Of a DNA stretch of 64,000 bases, positions 10,540-21,840 are shown one piece after another. Numbering within the stretch: position 1 is the first letter of the stretch; each line of letters begins with the position of its first letter. This DNA comes from Schoenobius gigantellus. Its lineage: Eukaryota; Arthropoda; Insecta; Lepidoptera; Crambidae. The notes under the pieces were generated by a model. That model was given only the letters and a program-made list of their open reading frames with translations, did not search any database and was not told the origin of the DNA. The position numbers and the translations under genes are program-made. Location of the stretch: the NCBI GenBank assembly GCA_963935595.1, contig OZ012544.1, forward strand, positions 30,165,929 to 30,229,928. Direction: 5' to 3'.

Positions 10540-11390
10540 AAATAGATTCACCGTACTTAAGAGAAAATAACACGTTGCGCTTGGATTGCCCCAGTTCGAA
10601 TTCGAATCACCGATAAGGGGAATATGAATTTCCATAATTATTTCTGTTAGCTCAATAGAATTGCGTACGGTCTGTGTACTTTTATTTCAATCATCCATGG
10701 ATTTTCCCATGAATATAGATCTCTAATACTGATTTCCCTCCGCCTACTTGTGTGCGTATTGAAAATTCTGATAATTTACACATTTACGTGTCATAATTCA
10801 AATAATTGTATGTCAATGATGATTATGATGACCATGTCAATTTAAAAGATCAAATAAATACTTAAAACCCTTAGGTACGTTAAGCCACACACAAAGGCTA
10901 CTGAACAATTTGTAGCACAAGCAAAATAAAACGCCGGAATCACACACCGCTGACAGGAAAACCTTTTCAGAGATTGGTCGAGGCACATGTCGCAAAACAC
11001 GCGAACGCTTCCCGCTTGAATATTATCGTAAATTTTTATCGTGTGTAATGTCTTCGTGTGCAGGCAGCCGGGACATTATGCAAATGTGCCCCACTAATGA
11101 CGTTAAGATCTAGAACAACAAAAGAGGGGTAAAACTTAAAGTCATTATTCAAGTCTGCGCAATTTATTATGGAAATTTCGCAGTCGATGTAACGAATTCG
11201 AACAAATTTCCGGCATTAGAATTAAACCATCCATTTATAATTGGATTTTATGGGCAAGCGGTAACTTTATACTGAACGATTGTTACACAGACGAGGATTT
11301 CATCTTTTTCCAATTAGATCGTTTGAATGTTGTCATATGTACTTATAATTTACCTTATTCAATAAAAGTAGTTGAATTTTTAGTGTCATT
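10540..11390. other. No gene recognised
   Basis: Plain AT-rich sequence with no terminal repeats, coding motifs or family similarity that I can see. Confidence 0.4.
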
Positions 11391-11391
11391 A

Positions 11392-12155
11392 TCATCAACA
11401 TGTCAGTCAAGAGACGCCCACTGTTGGACATATGAGTAGGCGTCCCCCAGGGATCTCCAAACAGATCGGTCTTGCGCCTCCCGCATCCATTGGTTTCCCG
11501 CGACTTTTACCAGATCGTAGGTCCACCTTGTGGGGGGCCTACCAACGCTGCGTCTCCCGGTACTCGGTTGCTACTTGAAAATCTCTTCTCCCCAACGGCC
11601 GTCCAGCTATGTGTTCTGCCCACTGCCACTTAAGGTTTGCAATTTTTTGGGCTTTGTCGACTCTGGTCCTTCTAGGGATTTAATTATTTCTGATGCGATC
11701 GCATAGAGAAACTCTCCGCGCATAGCCCTCTCCATTGCCCTTTGAGTAACCTTGAGCCTTCTTATGAGACCTATTGTAAACGGTTACGTCTCAATTCCAT
11801 ATGTCATCACTGGCAACACGTACGAATTGACGACTTTCGTCTTGCGACACTGGGGTAGATGGGCCGAGAATATGCTACGTAGCTTTCTAAATCGCTGCCC
11901 AGCCGAGTTGGATTTGTCGATTTACCTCTTTCTGCAAGTTGGACTTACCGAGCTGAGCTATTTTCCCCAAGTAAACATATTCGTCAACAGCTTCCAGTCT
12001 AGTCTTTAACCTTCACATGGGATTTTGACATAATTTTAGTCTTGTCCATGTTCATTTTAAGACCCATTTCTTTAGAAACTCTATAGAGGTCTTCGAGCAT
12101 TATGCTCAGATCTTCCACGGTCTCAGCCATGACTACAATATCATCAGCAAAATAA
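11392..12155 (-). pseudogene. RTE-clade LINE reverse transcriptase, C-terminal third
   Basis: The minus strand starts with the FADDIVVMAET reverse-transcriptase active-site motif (12,130-12,155). It continues through EDLYRVSKEMGLKMN, VDEYVYLG, LPVMTYGIETW, RAMERAMRG, RRSVGRPPTRW and VAGNQWMREAQDRSVWRSLG, ending just before VQQWASLD at about 11,400. This order is characteristic of RTE-type LINEs, which encode one endonuclease-reverse transcriptase protein. It is 5'-truncated within the palm domain, and internal stops or frameshifts break it (for example after the MSKSHVKVKD segment near 12,010). It is a dead copy. Confidence 0.85.
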
Positions 12156-12782
12156 TGGAACGAACGAAACGAACTGAAATTTTAATTTACAACATTTCAA
12201 AAACATATTATATGAAAATTACGAAAGCACGTGGGGGCTTAGTAGTCCTGAATACAACTTATGTATATATTTTCTTCAAAATTCATCACTCCTTAAAATA
12301 AGAAATTAAAAAAAATCTCCACACTGTCCTAGGAATGGGCATGGATTATAAAAGTGAATATGAATGTCATAATCGACATTACGTGTTTAGAAAATGTTCG
12401 GGAATCAAAATTTTATCTAGGTCCACACTTACACTTTTAGGTTCCCCAGTACTTGACGATTCTGTTATCCCCCACTTGTAAAATTCATTATCTAAATTTG
12501 AAGAAAACTTTATTCGCCTTAACACCATCAACACACAATCTGTTTTTATTATTTTAAAATTATTTATACCTAAATTCATATATTTATTGCGATATTGTCC
12601 AGTCTGGAAAATTTAATAAGCTTTTAGATTCTGCCGACCTTTTAGTCAAAAACAATTTCATTTTTTTTATATCAAGTTTGAGGATCAATCTTGACCAAGA
12701 TTGTATGATGGTATAGGATTACGAAAAAATTCTCAAGTAAGTTTACCTGCCTTTCTGTCCTCCACACATGGTACAGCCGTAC
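12156..12782. other. No gene recognised
   Basis: AT-rich. A 66-codon minus-strand frame from 12,579 to 12,379 is open and starts at ATG, but it shows no recognisable motif. Confidence 0.35.
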
Positions 12783-13513
12783 TTGTAAAAAATATTTTAC
12801 AAAAAATAAAAAACGATTTCAAAAACACTGAAAAGTTAAAAATAATACCAAACGATGATCTCCTAGAAAGTCTTAAAATTTTTCACCGAATTCAATATAG
12901 AAGTGTGATGTTGTTTGTACCTATTCTTATATTAGTTTTAACTTTTCCGTGTTTCTGAAGTCGATTTTTATTTTTTGTAAAATATTTCTTATTTTTAACT
13001 TTTTAACCGACTTCAAAAAAGGAGGAGGTTCTCAATTTGATGCGTATGTTTTTTTATGTGTATGTTACGCGATTACGCCGCCAGTTGTGGACCGATTTTC
13101 AAAATTCTTTTTGTGTTCAATAGAGTATACTCCAAGGGTAGTCCCATGGTTACCAAAGTCAGGATCTGATGATGGGATCCTATGAAAATCGAGGAAAACC
13201 CTCAAATTTTAAGGTGTTTCCAACGTGTTTTGTGTGTATGTTACGCGATTACGCCGCCATTTGTGGACCGATTTTCAAAATTCTTTTTGTATTCAATAGA
13301 GTATACTCCTCGGATGGTCCCAAGGTCGCCAAAGTCAGGATCTGATGATGGAATCTTATGAAAATCGAGGGAAACGCTAATACGCGGGAATGGCTAATAA
13401 TTTTAAGACTTTCTAGGAGATCATCGTTTGGCACCGACTTCAATATAGAAGTTTGATGTAGCCTGTACCTATTCTTATATTATTTTTAACTTTTCAGTGT
13501 TTTTCAGACGGTA
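12783..13513. repeat. 'accgacttc' dispersed repeat with internal tandem units
   Basis: The block contains taaccgacttcaaaaaagga, two successive units of about 175-180 bp (starting near 13,061 and 13,236) with gtatgttacgcgattacgcc, gtggaccgattttcaaaatt and gtcaggatctgatgatgg, and flanking pieces around aaacgatgatctcctagaaa in both orientations. The same family occurs at 33,192-33,800, 46,905-47,237 with 53,624-53,870, 60,295-61,250 and 61,350-61,560. It is non-coding and very common in lepidopteran genomes as I know them. Confidence 0.75.
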
Positions 13514-13594
13514 TGCCACTGATTCTGTGAAAGATAGGACGAGCGCTGGTGTAGGACTCCACCTGCGTTGACACACTAGCTCCGTCACATCTAC

Positions 13595-13860
13595 ACGGCA
13601 CCACTAAAAATGCAGGCTACGGAAGTAGCCGAAAATTCCAAATTTAAAAAATACGCGGGTATCGATACGGAATATTTGTTTATGCCTTTCAACCGTGGGG
13701 ACCTCTTCGGCTCTACCGAGAAATTAGGAAGCGCCTACTCCAGGTGACCGGGAACCCAAGAGCTGGCAGCTTTCTCGCGCAACAAATGAGCATTGCAAAG
13801 AGGGAACGCTGCCGGCATTCTTGGAACTCTTCCGCGGTCACCATGTTTGGAGGAGTGCTA
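13595..13860 (+). pseudogene. C-terminal fragment of a retroelement polyprotein or reverse transcriptase
   Basis: Across at least two frameshifts the plus strand encodes FKKYAGIDTEYLFMPF, then VTGNPRAGSFLAQQMSIAK, then RGNAAGILGTL. The 'TG.PRAGS.L.QR.S.A.QRGNAA..LGT' pattern is the C-terminal segment of a LINE-type reverse transcriptase family common in arthropods. No catalytic residues are included. It is broken, so it makes no product. Confidence 0.5.
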
Positions 13861-13914
13861 GAATGGTTTTTAAATTTTTATCTGTGTAATTTATAACGAA
13901 ATTGTGAGAAATTA

Positions 13915-14506
13915 TTTATTTATTTTATTTATTTAAACTTCCCGTACAATTTGTTTACAGAGGCGAACTCAATGCCAAAGGCATTATCTACCAGTCAACC
14001 TTTGGGTGGTGCAGAGAAAATGAAGTAGATGTAGTACTTTAATGGTAAAAAAACTGGATAGTGGTATATACATAATACTAATACATAAATATTATAAATA
14101 AAATAAACTAATATATATGTGCCTACTATTAATTTACAAAACTATAAAACGAAAATGAAATTCGAAACAATATTTCGAAGATAGTCTGCATATCCCTAAT
14201 CAACAGGTGTAAAAAGATTCTCTCGTAATTTCTTTTTAAAACTTAGTTTGCTTGATGACTTTCTGACGTCAAGTGGGAGAACATTCCATAACAGGATTGA
14301 CTGGACTAAGAAAGAAGAGTGTATGATATCAGATTTGTGGGCGGGGCATTTGAGGAGACCATTAAAGGTAGAACGAAGGGATCTATCATGTGAGGAACAT
14401 AGAAACTCAAAACTATTGTTAAGATAACTGGGCTTGTTGGGACTACCGATTCGTTGCGGCGCCCATTTTTGAAAACTTTTCGCCATGGCTGTGAACAAAT
14501 TTTCTA
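13915..14506 (-). pseudogene. 3' end of a CR1-type LINE (reverse-transcriptase tail plus 3' UTR)
   Basis: Between 14,498 and 14,196 the minus strand reads FEFLCSSHDRSLRSTF, SSFLVQSILLWNVLPL, DVRKSSSKLSFKKKLREN. This is the C-terminal pattern of CR1/L2-type reverse transcriptases ('S.HN.STR...F.V....WN.LP..I....S...FK..LK..L'). Downstream (14,190-13,915) lies the 3' UTR, including a 'gcattatctaccagtcaacc' segment and a terminal attt microsatellite, as is usual for CR1-type elements in Lepidoptera. The reading frame stops abruptly at 14,506, where another element is inserted; the upstream half resumes at 17,041. Confidence 0.75.
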
Positions 14507-15527
14507 TGACACGACTGACGTGTCAAGCGCCATAGAAGTTGATGGCACGCGTAACGTGCCAGCAGCCATGTATATAAAACCACATCCTTTTTTTGCTTTT
14601 TTACTGGTTTAGACTTGATTCAAGTTTAGTTGACATCAAACTACGATAATGTGCGGCACGACACGTTAATTAAATCGGTTTTGAAGAGGTTATATACGTT
14701 TTTTCCCTGAAATGGAAGGTAAGTGACTTTACTTTTTCAGATGTTTCAAACCTTTTGTGATGTTATTTAATTTCTTTGTTGTATTCAACGAATGTTGAAG
14801 TGCTACAAAAAAAATAAAGACATATTTTAAGTTAAAATTTATATATTTCAAAAATATATAAATATAAATACGTTTCCCAAGCGCATTATATTCATCAAAG
14901 TTTCTACACTTCCGCGATTTATACACATTATAATATAAATAGAAAGGTTCATCTTTGATCAGGGACAGCATGTAGTGGTACGCATAAAAAGAGCCGGCTA
15001 TTGTTTACCGGCCGAGCTGCCGGCACTTTTTGCAATCTTTTTTATGTGTCTGTAAACACTCCCGGTGTTTTAAGCAAAAATAAAAGTATGTAAAATAGTG
15101 TATAGTACTCAGTAAGTTAACGCGGCTACCTTATACTTAAACAATTGTAAGTCAGTTTATCAATTTTTGGCGAAAATAAACCAATGGCGAAAACGTATGG
15201 GTCTTTGAGACGCTCCAGAAAGTTGTTTACAAATTGTGTCTGGTCGATCACGGATCGGATGGCAACACGAGATAAGTATTTTTCCACAGCTTTATGTAAC
15301 AAAATGTGTATTTTTTTTCAAAACTAACGTTACAACAACGCACCTTAAAAGCATCGATTTAAAAAAACCGGCCAAGTGCGAGTCGGACTCGCCCATGAAG
15401 GGTTCCGTACGATTTATAACGTATTAAAAAAACTACTTACTAGATCTCGTTCAAACCAATTTTCAGTGTAAGTTTACATAGTAATGTACATCATATATTT
15501 TTTTAGTTTTATCATTCGCTTATTTTA

Positions 15528-15946
15528 GGCGCATAACACATTGCACCGGACACCGCTCCGGTGTGCGGCGCTGCGGTTTTTAATTTTGACTGAAGAATCT
15601 TAATTTGTATACAAAACCGCAGGGTATAACACACTCACACCGCATGACCGTGCGGTTGTGCGGCGCGCGCGACGGCACCGCTCTCTCGGACGGTGATGCG
15701 GTGCGGTCCGCGGGGTATGCCACACTGTGCCTCAGTATCGTACGGATTTTTGCGTAGAAAGGACGTGCATGCGCGTAATAGATCTCGACATAGATAATGC
15801 GGTGATGCGGTGCGTCGTGCATCGCAGCTCCGGACGGTGATACGGAGCAAACCGTACGGTGGCACGGTTCCGTGCCGCCGCAGCCGCATGTGGTTTTCGT
15901 CCCTCCGTACACCGCAGCGGGATGCGGCGGCAATGTGTTATGCGCC
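15528..15946. mobile_element. PIF/Harbinger-type MITE, 419 bp, TTA target duplication
   Basis: The ends ggcgcataacacattgc and gcaatgtgttatgcgcc are perfect 17-bp inverted repeats. TTA flanks both sides (15,525-15,527 and 15,947-15,949). A 3-bp TTA/TAA duplication and GG...CC ends are the hallmarks of the Harbinger superfamily. The interior is GC-rich (many gcggtg/caccgc words), which creates long spurious ORFs on both strands. Confidence 0.85.
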
Positions 15947-16180
15947 TTAGAAGTTACAGGGGGGGGGACACACATTTTACCACTTTGGAAGTGTCTCTCG
16001 CGCAAACTATTCGGTTTAGAAAAAAATGATATTAGAAACCTCAAGATTATTTTTGAAGACCTATCCATAGATACTCCACACGTATGGGTTTGATGAAAAA
16101 TAATTTTTGGGTTGCAGTTCTATGTATGGAGAAGCCCCAAAATTTATTGCTTTTTTTCTATTTTTGTGTGAAAATCTTAA

Positions 16181-16451
16181 GACTTTAAAAAAAATTGAGA
16201 CTGATTAATCACAATGAGTAAAAATATGTAAATTTTTGCAAAAGTTTAATTTTTGTTTATATTCCAATTCAACTTAAGTGATTGTTAAGTTTTGTTAAAG
16301 TATTTATTTAGAAATAAAGTTAATTAGTCATATTATAACTCATTTGCTTTCATCAAATTAGAGTGGTAAGAAAAAAATCCCATATTTGATGGGTGGCATA
16401 TGTCCCCCGCGCGAGCTTTCTAGGAAAATTCTGGACGTGAGCCCTCTAGTG
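16181..16451. mobile_element. TTAA-flanked 271-bp insert, piggyBac-like MITE candidate
   Basis: TTAA occurs at 16,177-16,180 and again at 16,452-16,455. Removing one TTAA plus the intervening 271 bp joins 'gtgtgaaaatc' to 'TTAATGCGGTTCACAG', which is how I remember the uninterrupted repeat reading. The right end, inverted, is cactagagggctcacgtcc; the left end does not match it well, so the element may be a truncated piggyBac-type MITE. Confidence 0.5.
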
Positions 16452-17040
16452 TTAATGCGGTTCACAGAGTACATCTAGTAGTATTACCAAGTTTCAACAG
16501 TGTAGTTCTTATAGTTTCGGACAAAAGTGGCTGTGACATACGGACGGACAGACAGACAGACAGACATGACGAATCTATAAGGGTTCCGTTTTTTGCCATT
16601 TGGCTACGGAACCCTAAAAACCGCACTGCTTTGGTAGGAAATTATCGTCACACACATTGTATTAATTATCTAAAAATCTAAAAAAAACGACTTTCGAAAT
16701 CATGATAGTTTTGTTCTAGGTCACTTTTCTTTAAAACTTTATTTGAGGGTGTTACAATCGATTCAAAAATGACACGCCTATCATGTCATGCGCCACACGT
16801 TAAAAATAATTCAATGAAACTTATGAAGGTTGTCAACCCCTGCAACTTCTGAATTCACACAATATCCAGAAACTAACACAACAGGCTAGATCTACGTGGA
16901 AAAACATGATTGTTTTGTTCTAGGTAGATCCTGCCAAAACTTAATTTGAGGGTGTTACAATAATTCAAAAAACGACAAGCCTATCGTGTCATAAGCCACA
17001 AGTAAAAAAAAAGATGACACGCCTGTCGTGCCATCAGCAA

Positions 17041-17760
17041 CGAATCGGTTAAGTAATGAAAGGAGTGTAGTCAAAATTCTCATGTGCCGACGTTGCCGTA
17101 TAGACAACCATTTCAAACACATGATCAGAAATATGATCAAACTTTTTAAATTAATAACGAATCGAATGCAGTTATTTAGAAGTCGGTCAAGTTTATTGAG
17201 TAGATCTGCATTCAGGTCAAGATAGCACACATCACCATAGTCAATTATGAGAAATATCAAAGTCTGTACAAGCATTTTCTTGGTCTCTGAAGGTAGAAAG
17301 TTCATCAGGCGATAAAGAGTCCCTAAAATCCCTGTAATTTTTTGGCAAAAGTTGGCAGTTTGGGGTCGCCAACTAAAACTGGAATCCAGGTATAAACCTA
17401 AATCCTTCACGGTATTACTGAAGGGGATAGTCTTGTCATCGAAAACAACAGCGCTAAGGTTATCGGGATCCATCCTTGACATAATTCTTGAACCACCCAT
17501 AATTATTGCTTGGCATTTGGTTGGATTGATAAGGATCCCAAACTGCTCAGACCAGCGCTTGATAGATTTAAGATACTCATTGATTGTATCAATAGCATCA
17601 TTTACATTATCAATATCCGCCTGGCTATAAAGCTGCAAGTCATCAATTATCTTTAAATAATTATAATTTGTGTCAAACAATAAACTAAATTTTGCTAACA
17701 AAAAAGCCAAATAATTATGTTTAAAACCAAATATAAGCGAATATAGATCCGCAAAGTTTA
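17041..17760 (-). pseudogene. CR1-type LINE reverse transcriptase, palm-thumb part
   Basis: The minus-strand frame 17,710-16,955 reads DDLQLYSQADIDNVNDAI, LKSIKRWSEQFGILINPTKC, QAIIMGGSR, FSNTVKDLGLYLDSSFSW, ITGILGTLYRLMNFLP and LVQTLIFLIIDYGDVCYLDL. DDLQLY is the reverse-transcriptase active-site motif with the usual YA replaced by II; the rest follows the CR1 family order (W...NGL.IN..K...I.G, vkdLGv..D..L.W, yGd..Y). Sequence upstream of the active site is missing. Its frame runs to about 17,041, where the 14,507-17,033 insertion begins, and the tail continues at 14,506. Confidence 0.8.
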
Positions 17761-18840
17761 ATTTTATTTAAATGTACTCGTGCAAATAAAAGTGACAGTA
17801 TCTTGTTTAGAAACTGCATGGAATTTAAATTAAAGTAAATCACAGAATACGCGCTGATTTTTGAATCTTTTTATGTCTATTTTTCTTACATATGTTAAAA
17901 AAAAGTAATACTTTTTATGTGTAATGTTGTCAATTATTTTATCGATTTATGCATTGACTGATATATTTTTGAGAGTTTGCTGAACCACTCAGTTACCATA
18001 AAAGAATCAGTTATAATAATAAAAGAAACAAATAAATTTCGTCCCAAAATAAAGCACTGAAAGCATGATAAAAACAGTTTCAAGGAACCCTTTTCAAGGA
18101 CACCAGGTGGTATCCTAAAAAGGGTGACTCTTCTTTACGAGATACAGACCTGACTTATGTAACTTTTCAAGCAAATCCTAAACCATTGTTCAGATTAATG
18201 GTGTATTTGTATTTTGAAGGATACCTTTAATATTATTTAATTTGTTATATTTTAAATAATTATAATATTTATGAGAAAACTCTAGACATTTAGCAAAGGC
18301 AGGCTCGAGAGTGATTCTTTAACCTTAATTAGGTATTTCCATAAAAATGTCTTTTCGAAAGCAAAGCTTAAGTTTTAAGAAAGGCACTTTGAATAAACTT
18401 CAATTTTGTATTGTTGATATTCGATTCATTTGAATGACGAGTTTGCCGATACTGTTTGCACAATAAAATTATCTTGAATATCTATTTTGAGTTCAACTGA
18501 GCTAACGGGTGCGACCGAGTAGAATACGAAACATTTGTCACTTCAGTAGATGGCCCGTTAAAAAATATTTAACCTCTAAAACCTCTCCTGGATTTATTTA
18601 TCGCTGGCACGAAGCAAGCGATTGAAAACGTAACTCAATGCCTGAATGCCTGTCTCGCGACTGGATCCAAGTGTCTGCTTTCCGTAGCTATTTTTATCAA
18701 AGACATAATGACTTGAAGTCCGTATTGATCTTTTCAAATGCTAAATAGTAATAAAAACTACTGTCAAATTACATCATCCCAAATATTCGTTTTCAATGAA
18801 ATATGAAACATTAGGTTAAATAGCATTAGGGTCATCATCA
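17761..18840. other. No gene recognised
   Basis: AT-rich sequence without identifiable ends, motifs or long frames. Confidence 0.4.
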
Positions 18841-18841
18841 T

Positions 18842-19076
18842 CATCATCTCAGCCGCATGACGCACGGCATAGGCCTCCCCCATGGACCTCCAAAACGATC
18901 GGTCCTGTGCTGCCCGCATAGGGCAGACTTCCAGCGACCTTTGCCAGAGCGTCGGTCCACCTGGTAGGGAGCCCAACTGAGCGTCGTCCGGTTCGTGTCG
19001 TGAACCGTTCGGCCCTAACGGCCATCGGTTCTTCTCGCTATGTGTCCCGCCCACTGCCACTTCAGCTGAGCAAAGC
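18842..19076 (-). pseudogene. RTE-type LINE C-terminus and 3' end
   Basis: On the minus strand the fragments KWQWAGHIARR (near 19,050), VDRRSGKGRWKS and RTDRFGGPWGRPMPCVMR can be read in broken frames. Another frame gives MRAAQDRSFWRSMGEAYAVR. Both correspond to the 'GH..R..D.RW', 'GRP..RW.DDL' and 'AQDR..W...GEA' landmarks at the end of RTE reverse transcriptases. It ends in the characteristic atgatgatgatg (catcatcatcat) run at 18,836-18,848. The segment is homologous to the end of the copy at 11,392. Confidence 0.7.
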
Positions 19077-19354
19077 ATTAGCACAATATAGAGAACGATC
19101 TCTATATTGTGGCATTATGGTACTGGGGCGGAAAGGTCTGTCTAAAATAGCGGCCACGTACCGGAAGACGTAGGTAGGGATGGTAGGTTCCCCACAAAGT
19201 AAATTGGCGATGCACAAGACGCCATTTGTGCAACAGTGGGCATCTCTCGACTAAAGTGATAATTATGATGATTCTAATATAATTTGTAGGTACCTTCGTA
19301 AGTAAAATATTTAACTATTCCTTTTATGATTAAACGATAAAATTCTGCAGCCAA

Positions 19355-20015
19355 TCTGTATATACCTATAAAAGAAGAAACTGACTGACTGACTGACTGA
19401 CTGCCTGATATATCAACGCACAGCCCAAACTACTGGGCCTAGAGATTCCAAATTTGGCACGTAGGGTTCCTTATGAGGTGAAGGGGTGTACTAAGAAAGG
19501 ATTTTTTAAAATTCACCCTCTAAAGGGTTGAAAAAGGGCTCCAAAGTTTGTATGGAGAAACCAGATTACTTGATCTATTTTAATCGAAACATCACATGAG
19601 TACTCCAATCGATAAATAAGTTAACACCTATTTCAGGATATTCCAAATTTCAACGCCTATAACGGGGATATGGGGTGTCAAAGTGTGAAAATTGATAATA
19701 TCAACGCACAGCCCAAACCACTGGGCCTAGAGATTCCAAATTTGGCACGTAGGTTCCCTATGAGGTGAAGGGGTGCACTAAGAAAGGATTTTTTTAATAT
19801 TCACCCTCTAAAGGGTTGAAAAAGGGCTCCAAAGTTTGTATGGGGAAACCAGATTACTTGCTCTATTTTAATCGAAACTTCACATGAGTACTCCAATCGA
19901 TAAATAAGTTAACACCAGTTTCAGGATTTTCCCCTAAAAGGGGGATATGGGGTGTCAGTGTGAAAATTGATAATATCAACGCACAGTCCAAACTACTGGG
20001 CCTAGAGATTCCAAA
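19355..20015 (+). mobile_element. Helitron-like repeat, 5' part with about 290-bp tandem units
   Basis: After A|TCTGTATATACC at 19,354-19,355 come a ctga microsatellite (19,381-19,404) and two and a fraction tandem units of about 280-295 bp. Each begins tatcaacgcacagcccaaac, contains ttccaaatttggcacgtagg and ends ggatatggggtgtca. Units start near 19,405, 19,699 and 19,975. The third unit is interrupted at 20,015 by the next feature. The same unit type is found in the Helitron at 22,103. Confidence 0.6.
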
Positions 20016-21201
20016 TGACAATGCCAGAAGTTCTATAGAGGTTTGCCCCACCCGATAAAATTAATTTACACGAATGCTATAAACGACATTGGATAGCTGT
20101 AATATTGGTAATTAAAATATAAAAATTATAAATTCTCTAGATGTTGCGGTTTTTTTATAATGTACTAAAAACGAGTACAATTATCTTACGTTTCTCGAAG
20201 TGCATTTGTGCAGAAAATTGTAATTGCCATAAATTAATAGTCAGGCGCATTTGTAATTCTTATAAATAAGTAGTTCCTAGGTGCCTATTCGTCGGTTTTT
20301 CGATAATTAAAGTAATAAGTATATTAATCTTATAGCCCACTATTTATTGGTAAGTCGAAGCAATCAATATTGACGACAACTTATTAACCTATTACAATAG
20401 ATTACCTGTACCCCCACATAGGTTCCGATCTTGTGGGATATCAGAGATATAATGTATGATGCTTCATTTCTAACGGTAAAATAATTTTATGAATCGGTTA
20501 AGCAGTTTCTGAGTTTATTCAATACAAACAAACATATAAACTGTTCCTCTTCATAATTCAAATAATTGTATTCTATCGCCACACACGCAAATAGCAATTT
20601 ATGTATCTCAACATGATTCCAAATCACAAACAAAAAATTGGTAACCTAAAAACAAATCCACAAAGTCGTAAATCGAGTCCGTATTAAAAAGCAAAAGTCG
20701 TTATTATATTTTCCAAAACATCCGATCCGTCTTCATTTCGTTCACTTTGTCACCAGTTCACCACACCACAGAGTCATAAGCAAAAGTAAATGTCAAACAA
20801 TATCAATCCAGAATTGGCGTTTAGTTTCACATACATAGTTAAATTATACCGTTTAGACGAAGAATGTCCACTTCGCAAAAGCGTATGCAAGAACTTATTT
20901 ATAAACATTAATAAATTATAACCGATATGCGTATTAGATCCATAATGTTGAAAAGAGAACTGAATTTTTCGAAAACTTAATTGATGTTTTATTCTGCCAC
21001 CTACGTCGTACAATAAAACGCATGTGTCATTTCTTCGTTCTTATCGCAACGGAAATAGTAGGTGCACATTATTTTAATATTTATTCAATATCCGCAACTT
21101 TAAAAAAGTAATAATTAAATCAGTACAAGAAAAAAAATCATATAGTATTTTTCGTAGATTTCATATTGCAGTATATGGTGGGGCAGAATCTGGCATTGTC
21201 A
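20016..21201. mobile_element. 1.2-kb inverted-repeat element inside the Helitron-like repeat
   Basis: The left end TGACAATGCCAGA (20,016) and right end TCTGGCATTGTCA (21,201) are perfect 13-bp inverted repeats, and further in gccccacc/ggtggggc also pair. They interrupt the repeat word ccaaatttggcacg, whose ccaaatttgg core is itself palindromic. The interior has no long ATG-start frame. A degenerate Helitron-like piece (gaatcggttaagcagtttct, tattcaatacaaacaaacat) lies at 20,490-20,540. It is non-autonomous; I cannot assign a superfamily. Confidence 0.6.
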
Positions 21202-21840
21202 GTTGGCACGTAGGTTCCTCGTGAGGTGTAGGGGTGCACTAAAAAAGAATTTTTGGAAATTCCACCCCTGAGGGGGTAAAATGGGGATGAAAGTTAGTAT
21301 GAAAGTCCGTCAGTTTTGAAGTTAGGATTTCCAAATTTTGGATTTAGCCTGGAGATTTATGCAAGTGCAAAAAGAATGGATTTTTCAAAAACCACAATTT
21401 GGCACGTAGGTTCCTCGTGAGGTGTAAGGGTGCACTAAGAAAGAATTTTTGGAAATTGCACCCCTCAGGGGGTAAAATGGGGATGAAAGTTTGTATGAAA
21501 GTCCGTCAGTTTTGAAGTAAGGATTTCCAAATATTGGATTTAGGCTGGAGATTTATGCAAGTGCAAAAAGAATGGATTTTTCAAAAACCACCCTCCACGG
21601 GGTTGAAACTGAGGTCTAAAATTTGTACAAAATTAGATTATCTATATAAACGACATACCAAAAAACCAAGGCAAACACCCTTACTTCTGTTCCAGTCGAT
21701 TCTTTCAAAAAGCACCGGACCGCCAGTATCTAAATGGGGCCATCCCCGCGATATCACAGAAATCGGCTCTCAATCAAGGAAGTTCCACAGTAGCGAACAT
21801 AACTGAATTGACAGCCCCCTCCTTTCTGAAGTCGGTAAAA
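21202..21840 (+). repeat. Helitron-like repeat, continuation, with about 194-bp tandem units
   Basis: Two units start ttggcacgtaggttcctcgt at 21,203 and 21,397, each continuing through aaatggggatgaaagtt and aagtccgtcagttttga to ttatgcaagtgcaaaaagaa. The block ends in ccccctcctttctgaagtcg, an end of the 'accgacttc' repeat family, so two repeat families are fused here. Confidence 0.6.

Larger units (their letters stand above)
15366..16620 (+). repeat. Common lepidopteran repeat ('ccggccaagtgcgagtcgg'), interrupted twice
   Basis: It starts aaccggccaagtgcgagtcg with gactcgcccatgaagggttc and ends with a gacagaca run (16,549-16,566), tataagggttccgttttttg and tacggaaccctaaaaa. I know this as one of the most widespread non-coding repeats in Lepidoptera. 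It lies inside the 14,507-17,033 element and carries two younger insertions (15,528-15,946 and 16,181-16,451). Confidence 0.75.
14507..17033. mobile_element. 2.5-kb inserted element with palindromic termini, splitting the CR1-type LINE
   Basis: The left boundary is TGACACGACTGACGTGTCA at 14,507-14,525. The right boundary is TGACACGCCTGTCGTGCCA at 17,015-17,033, whose inverse complement matches the left one at 16 of 19 positions. Similar 19-bp words recur subterminally at about 16,770 and 16,970. Near the left end there is tatataaaacc (14,570) and then ATGGAAGgtaagt (14,712-14,724), which could be a promoter, a tiny first exon and a splice donor of the parent transposon. No transposase is readable, so the copy is non-autonomous. 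The superfamily is unknown to me. Confidence 0.6.

Noticed and set aside
15580..16093. 162-codon minus-strand frame and overlapping frames
   Set aside because: They lie in the GC-rich Harbinger MITE and cross its border; composition, not coding, explains them.
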